Shown one piece after another: positions 32,118-45,242 of a DNA stretch of 64,000 nt. Within the stretch, counting starts at the first letter, position 1; each line of letters starts with the position of its first letter. Both the position numbers and the translations under genes were made by a program. The stretch covers positions 102,627,523-102,691,522 of the forward strand of contig OZ021724.1 in the NCBI GenBank assembly GCA_963978545.1, read 5' to 3'. The notes under the pieces were generated by a model. It was given only the letters and a program-made list of their open reading frames with translations, was not told the DNA's origin and searched no databases. Source of the stretch: Linyphia triangularis (taxonomy: Eukaryota > Arthropoda > Arachnida > Araneae > Linyphiidae).

Positions 32118-35100
32118 TAATGTCACTTGTGGCGCTCAGACCCTAAGCGAAACATGCAATTCTATGGAGCTTATTATACTGAGTCACTGCTGGGAATAAA
32201 GGTTGCGCCTGTCGCTTATGGAACTCAGACCCTAAGCGAAACACGCAATCCTATGGAGCTTATACTACAGAGTCACTGTTGTGAATAGAGGTTGCGTCTG
32301 TCGCTTGTGCCGCTCAGACCCTAAGCGAAACACGCAATCCTATGAATCTTATACTACTGAGATACTGCTGAGGATAGACGTTGCGTCTGTCACTTATGGC
32401 GCTCAGATCCTAAACGAAACACGTAATCCTATGGAGCTTATACAACTGAAATACTGCTGTGGATAGAGGTTGTGTCTGTAGCTTGTGGCGCTCAGACCCT
32501 AAGCGAAACACTCAATCCTATGGAACTTATTATACTGAGATACTGCTGTGGATAGTGGTTGTGTTTGTCGCTTGTGGCGCTCAGACCCTAAGCGAATAAC
32601 TCAATCCTATGGATCTTATTATACTGAGACACTGCTGTGGATAGAGGTTGTGTCTGTCACTTGTGGCGCTCAGACCCTAAGCGAAACACGCAATTGTATG
32701 GAGCTTATTATACTGCGACACTGCTATGGATAGAGGTTGTGTCTGTCGCTTGTGGCGCTCAGACCCTAAGCGAAACACGCAATCCTATGGATCTTATTAT
32801 ACTGAGACACTGCTGTGGATAGAGGTTGTGTCTGTCGCTTGTGGCGCTCAGACCCTAAGCGAAATACTCAATCCTATGGATCTTATTATACTGAGACACT
32901 GCTGTGGATAGAGGTTGTGTCTGTCGCTTGTGGCGCTCAGACCCTAAGCGAAACACGCAATCCTATGGATCTTATTATACTGAGACACTGTTGTGAATAG
33001 AGGTTGCGTCTGTCGCTTGTGCCGCTCAGACCCTAAGCGAAACACGCAATCCTATGGATCTTATTATACTGAGACACTGCTGTGGATAGAGGTTGTGTCT
33101 GTCGCTTGTGGCGCTCAGACCCTAAGCGAAATACTCAATCCTATGGATCTTATTATACTGAGACACTGTTGTGAATAGAGGTTGCGTCTGTCGCTTGTGC
33201 CGCTCAGACCCTAAGCGAAACACGCAATCCTATGGATCTTATTATACTGAGACACTGCTGTGGATAGAGGTTGTGTCTGTCGCTTGTGGCGCTCAGACCC
33301 TAAGCGAAATACTCAATCCTATGGATCTTATTATACTGAGACACTGCTGTGGATAGAGGTTGTGTTTGTCGCTTGTGGCGCTCAGACCCTAAGCGAAATA
33401 CTCAATCCTATGGATCTTATTATACTGAGACACTGCTGTGGATAGAGGTTGTGTCTGTCACTTGTGGCGCTCAGACCCTAAGCGAAACACGCAATTGTAT
33501 GGAGCTTATTATACTGAGACACTGCTGTGGATAGAGGTTGTGTTTGTCGCTTGTGGCGCTCAGACCCTAAGCGAAACACGCAATCCTATGAATCTTATAC
33601 TACTGAGATACTGCTGAGGATAGAGGTTGTGTCTGTCACTTGTGGCGCTCAGACCCTAAGCGAAACACGCAATTGTATGGAGCTTATTATACTGCGACAC
33701 TGCTATGGATAGAGGTTGTGTCTGTCGCTTGTGGCGCTCAGACCCTAAGCGAAACACGCAATCCTATGGATCTTATTATACTGAGACACTGCTGTGGATA
33801 GAGGTTGTGTCTGTCGCTTGTGGCGCTCAGACCCTAAGCGAAACACGCAATCCTATGGATCTTATTATACTGAGACACTGCTGTGGATAGAGGTTGTGTT
33901 TGTCGCTTGTGGCGCTCAGACCCTAAGCGAAATACTCAATCCTATGGATCTTATTATACTGAGACACTGCTGTGGATAGAGGTTGTGTCTGTCACTTGTG
34001 GCGCTCAGACCCTAAGCGAAACACGCAATTGTATGGAGCTTATTATACTGAGACACTGCTGTGGATAGAGGTTGTGTTTGTCGCTTGTGGCGCTCAGACC
34101 CTAAGCGAAACACGCAATCCTATGAATCTTATACTACTGAGATACTGCTGAGGATAGACGTTGCGTCTGTCACTTATGGCGCTCAGATCCTAAACGAAAC
34201 ACGTAATCCTATGGAGCTTATACAACTGAAATACTGCTGTGGATAGAGGTTGTGTCTGTAGCTTGTGGCGCTCAGACCCTAAGCGAAACACTCAATCCTA
34301 TGGAACTTATTATACTGAGATACTGCTGTGGATAGAGGTTGTGTTTGTCGCTTGTGGCGCTCAGACCCTAAGCGAAATACTCAATCCTATGGATCTTATT
34401 ATACTGAGACACTGCTGTGGATAGAGGTTGTGTCTGTCACTTGTGGCGCTCAGACCCTAAGCGAAACACGCAATTGTATGGAGCTTATTATACTGAGACA
34501 CTGCTGTGGATAGAGGTTGTGTCTGTCACTTGTGGCGCTCAGACCCTAAGCGAAACACGCAATTGTATGGAGCTTATTATACTGAGACACTGCTATGGAT
34601 AGAGGTTGTGTCTGTCGCTTGTGGCGCTCAGACCCTAAGCGAAACACGCAATCCTATGGATCTTATTATACTGAGACACTGCTGTGGATAGAGGTTGTGT
34701 CTGTCGCTTGTGGCGCTCAGACCCTAAGCGAAATACTCAATCCTATGGATCTTATTATACTGAGACACTGCTGTGGATAGAGGTTGTGTCTGTCGCTTGT
34801 GGCGCTCTGACCCTAAGCGAAACACGAAATCCTATGGAGCTTATTATATTGAGACACTGCTGTGGATAGAGGCTGTGTCTGTCGCTTGTGGCGCTCCGAC
34901 GATAAGCGAAACACGAAATCCTATGGAGCTTATTATACTGAGACACTGCTGTGGATAGAGGCTGTGTCTGTCGCTTGTGGCGCTCCAACGATAAGCGAAA
35001 CACGAAATCCTATGGAGCTTATTATATTTAGACACTGCTGTGGATAGAGGCTGTGTCTGTCGCTTGTGGCGCTCCAACGATAAGCGAAACACGAAATCCT

Positions 35101-35215
35101 ATGGAGCTTATTATACTGAGACACTGCTGTGGATAGAGGCTGTGTCTGTCACTAGTGGCGCTCCAACGATAAGCGAAACACGAAATCCTATGGAGCTTAT
35201 CATACTGAGCCACAG
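32118..35215 (+). repeat. 89-bp satellite array, about 35 copies
   Basis: Unit includes CTTGTGGCGCTCAGACCCTA, AGCGAAACACGCAATCCTAT and ACACTGCTGTGGATAGAGG. Period 89 bp throughout. The last five units (34800-35215) form a diverged subtype (CGCTCC(A/G)ACGATAAGCG). Distinctive variants recur at exact multiples of 89: the TATGAATCTT variant at 32341, 33587 and 34121 (14 and 6 units apart). Since 89 is not a multiple of 3, many overlapping 61-codon frames appear; they are not genes. Confidence 0.96.
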
Positions 35216-36160
35216 CAGTTGTGTGTGTTCGCCACTCGTTTGGCTCTGTAAAATAAGGACCATAGGATTGCATGTTTAGCATAGAGTCACCGTCACAACC
35301 GACGTGCGCAATCTCTAGCCACAGTCAGAGGCGTTCTGGGACTTGAAATCGGCCCGATGATTTTATATTTATACCTGCCAAACTTTCAGTACAATTATGA
35401 ATCAAATTTTAGTAACTATTTTTAATAAAATAATTTCAATAACTGAATAATTCCTTTTAATATTTAAATTAATACATTTTTTAATTATTTAAATTTAATA
35501 ATTAAATAGTTTTATTCATTCATTAATTTTAATAATTGAATTGTTTTAATTAACAGTTTAATTAAGTCAAATTTTCTCTGCCTCTACTATTTATACCTCC
35601 TTTGAACAAACTTGATTTCCATAAACCATTGATTAATCTTAAAAGTTATAAAATAAGTAAATATTCATAATATACGATAATATATAAATTAAACTAAATC
35701 TATTTTCTAGATTCCACGTAATCTATAAATTTAAAGTAATGTGACATTTTAAGCAATTTTTAATATGCAAACTATATCGCTAAAAGTAATATAATAGAAT
35801 GATAGTTTATAGTTCTGGTGGGAGTGAATGGATTTCGAATACATTGGGCTTTTTAAAAAAAAAACATCAAAGAAGGCAACTAATTATATCGAAACACTTT
35901 TAAAAAAAGTTCTATACTTTACTGGCCCGAATTTTACAGACACTGACCAGACCGGTGATTTTACAGGACAATCCTATGGCCAGTAACGCCCCTGGTCACA
36001 GTAGTGACCTAGTATAGTAAGCTCCATAGGAATAAATGTTTCGTTTTATAGTACGAGGAAGTGAAGTGGTGGAGCGCGTTCATCATTCGAGTGGCTCTTC
36101 TTTATGAGAAATAAAAGTGTTAATTTCAACAAGCCATCTTTTTGTTTGCATTTCCTATTT
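35216..36160. other. Satellite flank with inverted unit remnants
   Basis: 35262-35285 (CATAGGATTGCATGTTTAGC) and 36013-36052 (AGTATAGTAAGCTCCATAGG) are reverse-complement pieces of the 89-bp unit. Between them AT-rich DNA with no gene. Confidence 0.65.
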
Positions 36161-36668
36161 GTCCGAGAGGCGACTGCAATTTTTGGACCCCAACAAACAT
36201 CATTCTGATTTTTTTTTTATAGAAATTAGAGAAAAGTGAGTAGATTAGGAATCCACTGTTCTGCCGTGGCAAAAATGGCCGAAACTGATCAAAAATCGAC
36301 TTGGAATGAGTTGAACTAAAATCCGATTGCCAAATATGCCATAACTTGCCAAAAAGAGAACAAACTTTTTCGTCTGGCAACCCACTGCATTTGGATTTTC
36401 AATGAGAAAAAGGGCAAACGATTTCTGATATCTGGCTTGGAAAACTTGTAACTTTTAAAAGTAAGCCAAATTGGCGACATCAGTTACGTCATCAGTGACG
36501 TTATGTTTATTGCCAATTTGGCTCATTTGTGAAAGATGCAAGTAAGCCATAACCACACATCCGAATCGTCTGCAACCTTCTTAACTGAAAATTAAAGAGT
36601 GAGGGTTACCAAATAAAAAAAAAATGCTCATTATTTGGCAAGTTATGGCACATTTGGCAATTGGATTT

Positions 36669-37066
36669 GTTGTTGTTGTTTCTTATCCCAACTGGTCTAG
36701 CGAAGCTAGACCAGGTCCATGAGTCCACCCGCCCTCAGGAAGTCGAAGAACAAGACTGGGTCGAGCAGGAAATCTTCTTTTTCAAAATGCATGCAGCTAA
36801 GGAGGTGAGCCGGGCTAGCTGCACCGGTGAAACACTTATTGCAAGTTGGATAGACCTTTCTTTTATGTTCATATATCATACACCTTAGGTGACCATTGAT
36901 AAATCTTGTGTACGCAGTCTGATCACCTCTATCTCCTCTGAAGGTCAAAGCGGCTTTTCCCCAGAGTACCAGGTGTGCACCAGGGGAACAATCCAGTCCA
37001 GCTGTACACGTTTCTTGTGAATTTCCGAGGAAGTAAGTACCAAGTTCTCTGGCAGGGGTTCATGTG
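36669..37066 (-). mobile_element. 5'-truncated LINE tail with TSD
   Basis: A 398-bp minus-strand insertion ending in an (AAC)n tail, seen as GTTGTTGTTGTTTC on the plus strand. Perfect 14-bp duplication TGGCAATTGGATTT (36655-36668, 37067-37080). Truncation, 3' simple repeat and long TSD fit target-primed reverse transcription. Confidence 0.9.
36706..36948 (-). pseudogene. LINE ORF2 C-terminal fragment
   Basis: Minus strand: FINGHLRCMIYEHKRKVYPT followed by CNKCFTGAASPAHLLSC, a CxxC...HxxxxC zinc motif typical of the end of RNase H-bearing LINE ORF2 in arthropods. A related fragment is at 60.8 kb. Too short to function. Confidence 0.8.
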
Positions 37067-37238
37067 TGGCAATTGGATTTAGTTCAACTTATTAAAAGTC
37101 CATTTTTGACCAGTTTCGGCCCTTTTTGCCACGGCAGACCAGTGGATTCGTAATCTACTCACTTTTCTCTAATTTTTATAAAAAATTCAGAATGATATTC
37201 GATAGAATCCAACAATAGCAGTCGCCTCTCAGTCTATT

Positions 37239-37716
37239 TATTGTTCTGTAGCCTGATGAATCATAATTGAGGTTGTGACTTAGTTCACTTTTTCTTTCAA
37301 CAGTTTATTCCTTCTAGCTGTATTTCTGGATTTAAGAGAATTTATTCCATTATGAAATAACGATTACGTCTTTAAACACCTCATTTCAGGGTTTATGGGT
37401 GGAATTTCAAAAATGCTCCAATTTAAATTTTTGTCGCATTTTTTTCTTCTTCATATAATCAAACAAACAAAAAATTAAAAACTCCTCACCGATAAATTCT
37501 GTACACTGACTCCTGACTGGAAATTTTAGATAGTACATATTTTGCCATTTACTTAATGCTAAATAAAGATTAGTAATCATCAAAGAGATCCATATTAACA
37601 ACTCTCTTCAAACTAGTTGGCGTCGATTAGTAACCAAGAGCAATCCATTTCAAAACATTTGATGGTGGATGGTATCGGAGCAATATTCAATTGGTATCAT
37701 CTTCTTGTAGAGCTGA
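37239..37716. other. Spacer, no gene
   Basis: Nothing recognised. Confidence 0.5.
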
Positions 37717-37894
37717 GCCTACCAAACGGTGTAGTGGTTAGCATGCTAGCTTTTAGACCGCGAAGTTGCGGATTCCGAGTCCCGTGTAAGGCATATGTGT
37801 TTGTAAATGTATGTTGGCTTGTCAAATGACGAATGTTTCGGCGCATTATAGCCCTCGTGTTGCTGACGGCGCCAGATAATCTGAAAACAACTAA
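37717..37894 (+). mobile_element. tRNA-derived SINE, copy 7
   Basis: Full-length. Flanking 14-mers TCTTGTAGAGCTGA and TCTTGTTGAGCTGA, one mismatch. Confidence 0.93.
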
Positions 37895-38002
37895 TCTTGT
37901 TGAGCTGAAATCTTTCATGAGCTATCCACCTATCACTGTAGAGATCAATGATATAGAAATTGTGGTCACAATAAAAACTTTTTCCTTGAAGCTTGAGTAA
38001 CT

Positions 38003-38894
38003 AGGGGTGTGGAACATCGCACAACTTTCAATTACAATATTATACTGACGTGGATTGACGTGTTATTTACCGTTTTTATATTTTCATCATTCATTTAGAA
38101 AAATTGGCTAGTTTGGCGATATTTTTGGCGGTAATTCTTATATAAGTTTTAAAAAAAAAAAACGGCAAAATGGTATGGCGATATAATTTTCGATAATTCT
38201 TATATTATCCTTTCTTATATGCGAAACTGAGGAGAGGAGGAAAAATGATCGTTGATGGACGATGCTCAAGCAAAGAGAACTATGTGTAGAAGACATTCGT
38301 TTTTTAGCCATTAAAGTATTTTTACGGAAATTTCGGAGGTGGGGATGTTTAGAACATATTAAAGAGACATTACCCCAACGATTTTGATTAAAATCGTTTG
38401 ACTTGTTTTTTAACAACCATTGAAAAGCTTGATTTTTTTTTCAATGGCAGCTACCTTATGCGCATGCGGAATTTTGATGAAAACTATAATGGTAAGTCTC
38501 AAGGTCGCCACTAATCCCAACACAAAAGTTAAATATCCTTGGTCAATCTTTTCGGAAATTATGCTGACCACAGACAAACATTTTTTCTAGACAAGTTTTT
38601 TGAAATCAGGATGTTCTAAAACGTGGAGAAATGCACAAAAAAAAAGATTATTATTATTATTAATATTATTATTATTAATATTATTATTATTAATATTATT
38701 ATTATTAATATTATTATTATTAATATTATTATTATTATTATTAATATTATTATTATTATTATTAATATTATTATTATTAATATTATTATTATTATTAATA
38801 TTATTAATATTATTATTATTATTAATATTAATATTATTAATATTATTATTATTATTATTAATATTATTAATATTATTATTAATATTATTATTAA

Positions 38895-38931
<37 letters not shown>

Positions 38932-39017
38932 ATTATTATTATTATTATTATTAATATTATTATTATTATTATTAATATTATTATTATTATTATTAATATT
39001 ATTATTATTATTATTAA

Positions 39018-39048
<31 letters not shown>

Positions 39049-39089
39049 ATTAATATTATTAATATTATTATTATTATTATTAATATTAA

Positions 39090-39150
<61 letters not shown>

Positions 39151-39170
39151 ATTATTATTATTATTATTAT

Positions 39171-39201
<31 letters not shown>

Positions 39202-39780
39202 ATTATTATTAATATTATTAATATTATTATTAATATTATAAATATTATTATTAATATTATTAATATTATCATTATCATTATCATCATCATTATCATTATT
39301 ATCATTATTATTATTATTATCACTGTTATCATCATCATTATCATTATTATCATCATTATCATCATTATCATTATTATCATTGTTATTATCATCATCATCA
39401 TCATTATCATCATCATCATTATTATTATTATTATCATTATTATTATCATTGTTATCATCATCATTATCATCATTATCATTATTATCATTATTATTATTAT
39501 TATTATCATTGTTATCATCATTATCATCATTATTATCATTATCATCATTATCATTATTATTATCATTAGTATTATCATTATTATTATCATTATTATTATC
39601 ATCATTATCATCATCATTATCACCATTATCATCATCATTATCATCATTATTATTATTATCATTGTCATTATTATCATATTTTTTTCTTTTTTTTTCTGAC
39701 CGAATGCTATACTTTTATTACCTATGTAAACAAATGAAACCTTTATAACCCTATGTAAACAAATGTGTAATTGAAAGTAA
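38003..39780 (+). repeat. Family B repeat, copy 4, with microsatellite inside
   Basis: Starts AGGGGTGTGGAACATCGCAC and ends TGTGTAATTGAAAGTAAAA. The arms are joined in other copies by a short A/T run at the point where the microsatellite sits. Confidence 0.8.
38648..39676. repeat. AAT/ATC microsatellite, about 1.03 kb
   Basis: 38648-39260 is (ATT)n with AAT phase switches. From about 39265 it changes to an ATT/ATC mixture. Long Ile/Asn, Leu or Met frames on both strands are artefacts of the trinucleotide. Confidence 0.97.
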
Positions 39781-41264
39781 AAACTTATCTAATCTATCTC
39801 ATCAAAACCAGAATTTTAACCATTGCTGTAAATAATCTATTTCTCAACACTGAGGATTGAGAAATTTATACGTGAAACTTAAAATCGGAAAGATTTATAG
39901 GCAAGTGCAAAAAACCGGAACGTACGATTAATGTTAATCAGAAGAAAGATCTGGTATAAAAATTCCTTCGATTAAAAAGGTTAAAAACAATGACTTAATA
40001 TAAGCTTGAGAGATTTATATCGGGAGCAAAAAAAAAAACTATACTTGGCTCCTTTAAATGAAGTTAACTCAATTGGTGGTAATTTTTCAATTAAGACTTT
40101 TTCCGCGGTTTCACACTAGAATAAGTTGCAAGTGACAGTTTTATAATTACCGGGGGAAAAAACGATAATTTTTTTTTTAAATTTTGTATGATCGTTATTC
40201 GGTCTTTAGTTATTCTTTTTTGCGCTTAGTTAATTCTTTCTTTATATTCCCCGTTTCTTTTGAATCATGCGATAAGGTTGAAAATATTGTACTTTCTTCT
40301 TTTTTTAATAAAGGGTTTTATTCTTTGTCATAAATAGTGAAGATAGTACAAAACGCTTTATCATGCATAAGATGTTAAAAAAAAAAATCGTTAAAGTGGG
40401 CATTGGGACAAAATTCATCTGTAGATAATTGTAAAAGTGACGTATTTATTTTAAAGTTCTATTTTTTATTTTATTCTGTAAAATATTTTAAACACTGACG
40501 TATTTACTTTCATTATTCTATTTTTATTGAACTTTATTTGTAAATAGCGATAATTCAGGTTGGAAAAGGTGGCATAACCTAAGTCATTCGAGAAATTTCG
40601 AGGCATTTCGATCAGGCGATTGGTCGGCTGGATTTTTGCTAGAAATTTCTGCCGCGACACTATTTCAAGAAACGAAAAATGAAATAGAGTTGAATTGCGC
40701 TGAGAATCGTTTGCTATTCGGAAAGCTTCCGATATTTACTTTCTAAGCTTGATTTAACGCTGTGTTCGAAGTTGAATGTACCGTGGCTTGTATTGAAAAC
40801 TGATAGCGATTGTTTTGTTGTCCGAAGAAGTTTAGGAACCTTTGAAGGGAGAACAAATTTTACAGTTTTTATTTAGTAAAAACTGCGTCATCATTTCCTG
40901 TGAGAAAAATTCGTAACAGTATATTTATTGTGTCTCTGCCCGTAGTCCTAACTTGTTTCCCCACATATAACAAAAAATCGCGAAAACATTATGGGAAAAA
41001 AATAGTTGCAAATTGTTTATTAATTTAAATTTTTATGAGCTCACTTATAAAATATTTTTTAAATGTTACAAAAATAATTTATTTTCCCTTCAATTATTGT
41101 TTATTACTCTTTACTTTCAATTATCCATTTGTTGACCTAGAGTAATAAGATTATTGTATAAGGACCAAAAAAAAAAATCATCTCTCCCCCCCCCCCCCCC
41201 TACATTTCTACACCTTTAAAAACATGTTGAGTTAATAATATTACCCATAAAGCAAAGTTTTTAT
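39781..41264. other. AT-rich spacer
   Basis: No gene recognised. 41100-41200 holds the end of a minus-strand family B copy (TTTCAATTATCCATTTG) followed by a 15-nt C run at 41186-41200. Confidence 0.55.
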
Positions 41265-42110
41265 TTTAATCCCTTATATGCATTGCCAATTCTTCTGTGC
41301 GATTGGAACTTCTTGAACTCATAGTGTTTGACTACTAAGAGCAAAAGATTCATTTCGAACTATTTACTAGCTTCTATTTCTTTTTCCCAAAAAACCGTCA
41401 ATAAATGCATTGCCTTCTACAAAGAATCAACGATCGATGAAAGCTGATAAGTCTGACGTAAGGCAATAAAAACACATATCTTTTATTTACTTTGATTCAA
41501 AACAATTTGGCAACAGGAAAGAGTTTTAACGATGGTTGGTTGTATTCAGATTATCTGGCGCCGTCAGCAACACGAGGGCTATAATGCGCCGAAACATTCG
41601 TCATTAGACAAGCCAACATACATTTACAAACACCCATGCCAACACGGGACTCGAACCCGCAACCTCGCGGTCTAGAAGCTAGCACGCTAACCACTATACC
41701 ATTTGGTAGTTTTAACGATGATCGGTTAAAATTATTTCACTTATAGCACTGCTACGCATTTCCAAGTTGAACTGACTGGACTTCCCTCCATAATGAATTT
41801 ATGCATTCACGTTCAATTATCTTTTATTTATTTTGATTTAAAACAATTTTGGCAAAAGGAAAGAATTTCAACAAATGGTCTGTTAAATGGGATTTATTAT
41901 TATTCCTAAGCGATTATAGAAGCGTGTGTAAAAGCGACCTTTTAGTGAGAGTGACAACTCCAAAGTTTGATAGAATGCATTGCTATCGCCATCGAATCTA
42001 TCGGCCAAGTTTCAGACCGATTGGATTATGGCAAGTGGGTTGATTAGCAGATATGCCCGCTATCGACATACCCAACCAGTCATTCCCACAGACACAAAGT
42101 CGAAGTTAAT
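41265..42110 (-). repeat. Family D repeat, copy 4
   Basis: Minus-strand, with the family phrases CTTATATGCATTGCCAATTC, AACAATTTGGCAACAGGAAA and GATTGGATTATGGCAAG. Apparently two partial copies in tandem. A SINE interrupts it. Confidence 0.65.
41535..41707 (-). mobile_element. tRNA-derived SINE, copy 8, inside family D
   Basis: Minus strand, perfect 13-bp duplication AGTTTTAACGATG (41522-41534, 41708-41720). Confidence 0.95.
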
Positions 42111-42139
42111 ATAAGAGATTTCTTGAAACGCGGTCTAGA

Positions 42140-42706
42140 AAAAATGTCTGTTTGTGGTCAACATAACTTCCGAATGAATTGATCTACTATCTACAATTTT
42201 TGCCTACGGGGTAATGGTAGCCATGGGATCTGTCATAAAGCTTTTCGTCAAAATTGCACATGCGCATAAGGTAGTTGCCATACAAAAATTTATTTTACAC
42301 ATCAATTTCCATAAAAGTGGTTTTAGAGATTTTGATCAAGATCACTGTGGTAACACCTTTCAAAGTGTTCTAAGCATTCCCACTTTCGATATTCCCATTA
42401 AAATGCGAAAAAAGCATAGAAAGTTGGAAAAACTAATTTCTTTGACACAGAGTTCTCTTTGCTGGAGCATCGCTCATCAATTACCGTTTCTCCTCTGTTT
42501 CAGTTACAAGAAAGGATAATGCAATATTTATTGAAAAACAAGTAGCAAGTTCCTCACTTTGACGGAGTTTTTTCTTTCAGCCCAGTGTAATAATTATCCC
42601 GAAAAATATAGCAATACTGGACAAAAAAAAAATTAATTGATCAATATATGAAAACGAAAATTATACCAATCTATGTTAAACTTAAATGTATTCTACACTC
42701 CTAGTT
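42140..42706 (-). repeat. Family B repeat, copy 5
   Basis: Minus strand: GTCTGTTTGTGGTCAACATA to ATTCTACACTCCTAG, the family's two ends. Diverged. Confidence 0.7.
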
Positions 42707-43005
42707 GTTATTGTTGTTATATACTTAAGGGGAAATAAAGCAATACTTTGAAAGTTATTGTGTTCATGGGGCACGGGCAGACTGAAGATCCCATTTAATA
42801 ATTTAATACACGCAAATTATTTTTTTATTCATTTGAAAAATTGTAATCTCACTTGTAGGATTAAGAATCACTGGATGTTTTTTGTAAACTTCTTACTTCG
42901 ATTTTTCAAACACTTTTAAGTCACATTTAAGAACATACCAGAGTGGAAGTTCTTTCGAATTTCAGGAATGTGTGCTTTATCTATCAACAATGGACAACTC
43001 CCGTA

Positions 43006-43212
43006 TTGTTATTGTTATTATTATTGTTATTATTATTGTTGTTGTTATTATTATTGTTATTATTATTATTGTTGTTGTTATTATTGTTATTATTATTAGT
43101 GTTGTTATTATTATTGTTATTATTATTATTGTTGTTATTATTATTGTTATTATTGTTGTTATTATTGTTGTTATTATTGTTGTTATTGTTGTTGTTATTG
43201 TTGTTGTTATTG

Positions 43213-43292
<80 letters not shown>

Positions 43293-43725
43293 ATTATTAT
43301 TAATATTATTATTAATATTATTATTAATATTATTATTAATAATATTATTATTATTAATAATAATATTATTATTATTATTAATATTATTATTAATAATATT
43401 ATTAATATTATTAATAATATTAATAATATTAATAATATTAATAATATTAATAATAATATTATTATTATTATTAATATTAATAATAATAATATTATTATTA
43501 TTATTAATATTAATAATAATAATATTATTATTATTATTAATATTAATAATAATAATATTATTATTATTATTAATATTAATAATAATAATATTATTATTAT
43601 TAATATTAATAATAATAATATTAATATTAATATTAATATTAATAATAATAATATTAATATTAATATTATTATTATAATATTATTATTATTAATATTTTTA
43701 TTATTAATATTATTATTATTATTAA
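43006..43725. repeat. GTT/ATT/AATATT microsatellite, about 0.72 kb
   Basis: Three zones: ATT mixed with GTT (to about 43215), pure ATT (to about 43288), then AAT/ATT alternations that are self-complementary. No gene; open frames are artefacts. Confidence 0.97.
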
Positions 43726-44284
43726 ATATTTCGAAAAGGCCATAAACACAAAAATTGCTGCTCACTGCGCTTTTTCTTTTTTTTTAATTTGCAACCAAAG
43801 TTCACATATTAGTTTTAGCCGTAAAAACAACACATTCGGCTTGAAGCGAATGTGACGTCACTACATCTGAAACAATTGTGCTTGAAACATATCAGCGGAA
43901 ACCAGTTTTGCAAGTTTCTCGCAAATCGAGCTAACCGGTACAGGATACAAAAATTTTATAACTAAACACACCAAAAGTTTGGCAGAAACCTCACGATAAC
44001 CATTGAAACGGAAGGATATTTTGACGTCACAGCTACAGCGGGTCGTTTTGATCGGACTTCAATCGGACGAGGTTCTTTGAACTCAGAACTTTTAGTTTCT
44101 TAATATTTAAATAATTAATATTTATTAAAGAACTTTTGTTTGAATATTTTAAATCAGAAAGAAATTCTTCATAAATATAATCTAATTTCACTTGTTTTTA
44201 AAAAATTCGGGGATTGTCCATTGTAAAATAGCTTTTTTATAAATAGAATTGTAATTAAATAATTAGTAAAGTTAAAAACAACTA
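43726..44284. other. Spacer, no gene
   Basis: Less AT-rich than its neighbours around 43840-44080 but no coding signature is recognised. Confidence 0.45.
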
Positions 44285-44830
44285 TTTTTAAATTCTTCAT
44301 CGATGGCGGCCAAATATGCGTAGATCTAATTACCCCCCCCCCCTTGCCATCCTCCAATCGTGCTGAAACTTGGAAGATAGATTCGATGTCGATGACAGTG
44401 CATTCTATCAAATTTTGGCTGCTGCCACTAGCACTAAAAGATTGCTTTTACGGAATACTAATAAACCAACTTGCAGTCCTCCAATCGTGTTGAAATAAAA
44501 TTCAACCGATATTTGAAGAAACTATTTCCTGTTGTCCAAATTGTTTTAATAAATAAATAATAAAATTGTTTTAATCAGAAAAAATAAAAGGTATTTGTAT
44601 TTTAGGGCATAAATTCACATTCATTTTTACTAAAGAAATTTTGAAATGTAATTTATCGCATATTACTGATATGAGATATGTTTTTAATATTTAAAATTGG
44701 ATACCAACACCAAGCACACGCTGACAACAGAGGCGGCGCTTTGTTAATGAATCTAAAAATTATCTTTGCATATAAAGGCTTTGCATATATTAAAAACTTT
44801 TTTATTTGTTATGTTATTTTTATTTTAGTA
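44285..44830 (+). repeat. Family D repeat, copy 5
   Basis: Contains CCAATCGTGCTGAAACTTGG, the unexpanded seed TTTTAATCAGAAAAAATAAA and GGCGGCGCTTTGTTAATGAA. Confidence 0.7.
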
Positions 44831-45242
44831 TATTAAAATGTTCTGCTTCAAATAATTCTTAAATTATGAATTAAACTGAAATAGAAAGTAAAATGGGTAT
44901 TAACTGAAATTTTTTAAACTTGAATATTCAAAAAATATTTTTTCAAATGTGGAAATATTTTATAAATAAAAAATTCATTGTAAAATTTAGTACTGCATAG
45001 TCTTCATTGCATATTTTTTCGTATTTTCTTCTTACTGAAACCAATTTTTCCTATCCACAATTGTTTGAATTTCAAACAAAAAAAATCTGGTACATAAAAG
45101 TAGTACTACGTTTATCAAAATGTACTTATACAAAATCTAAAATTATTTTCTTGTCCATTCGGTGTTTTTTAAAGGTACAATGCTTTTTAAAGTACTTTAG
45201 AGAATATATAATTAATTTTATGGAATCTTTTCTTTTCCATAG
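44831..45242. other. Upstream intron or flank of the ARM-like gene
   Basis: AT-rich, ending in a pyrimidine tract TCTTTTCTTTTCCATAG that serves as splice acceptor of the next exon. No other exon was recognised here. Confidence 0.5.

Larger units (their letters stand above)
36161..37238. mobile_element. MITE family C, copy 6, interrupted by a LINE tail
   Basis: GTCCGAGAGGCGACTGC to its inverse. Apex pair ACGTCATCAGTGACGT. The LINE at 36669-37066 splits the right arm. Confidence 0.9.

Noticed and set aside
32281..35279. Dozens of overlapping 61-codon frames starting MDRGCVCRLW
   Set aside because: Generated by the 89-bp satellite; two units give 178 bp and the frame changes each unit. No gene.
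38600..39748. Long poly-Ile, poly-Leu and poly-Met frames on both strands
   Set aside because: Products of an AAT/ATC trinucleotide microsatellite, with no codon or splice evidence.
42943..43765. Poly-Leu and Ile/Asn frames
   Set aside because: Same reason: a trinucleotide tract.
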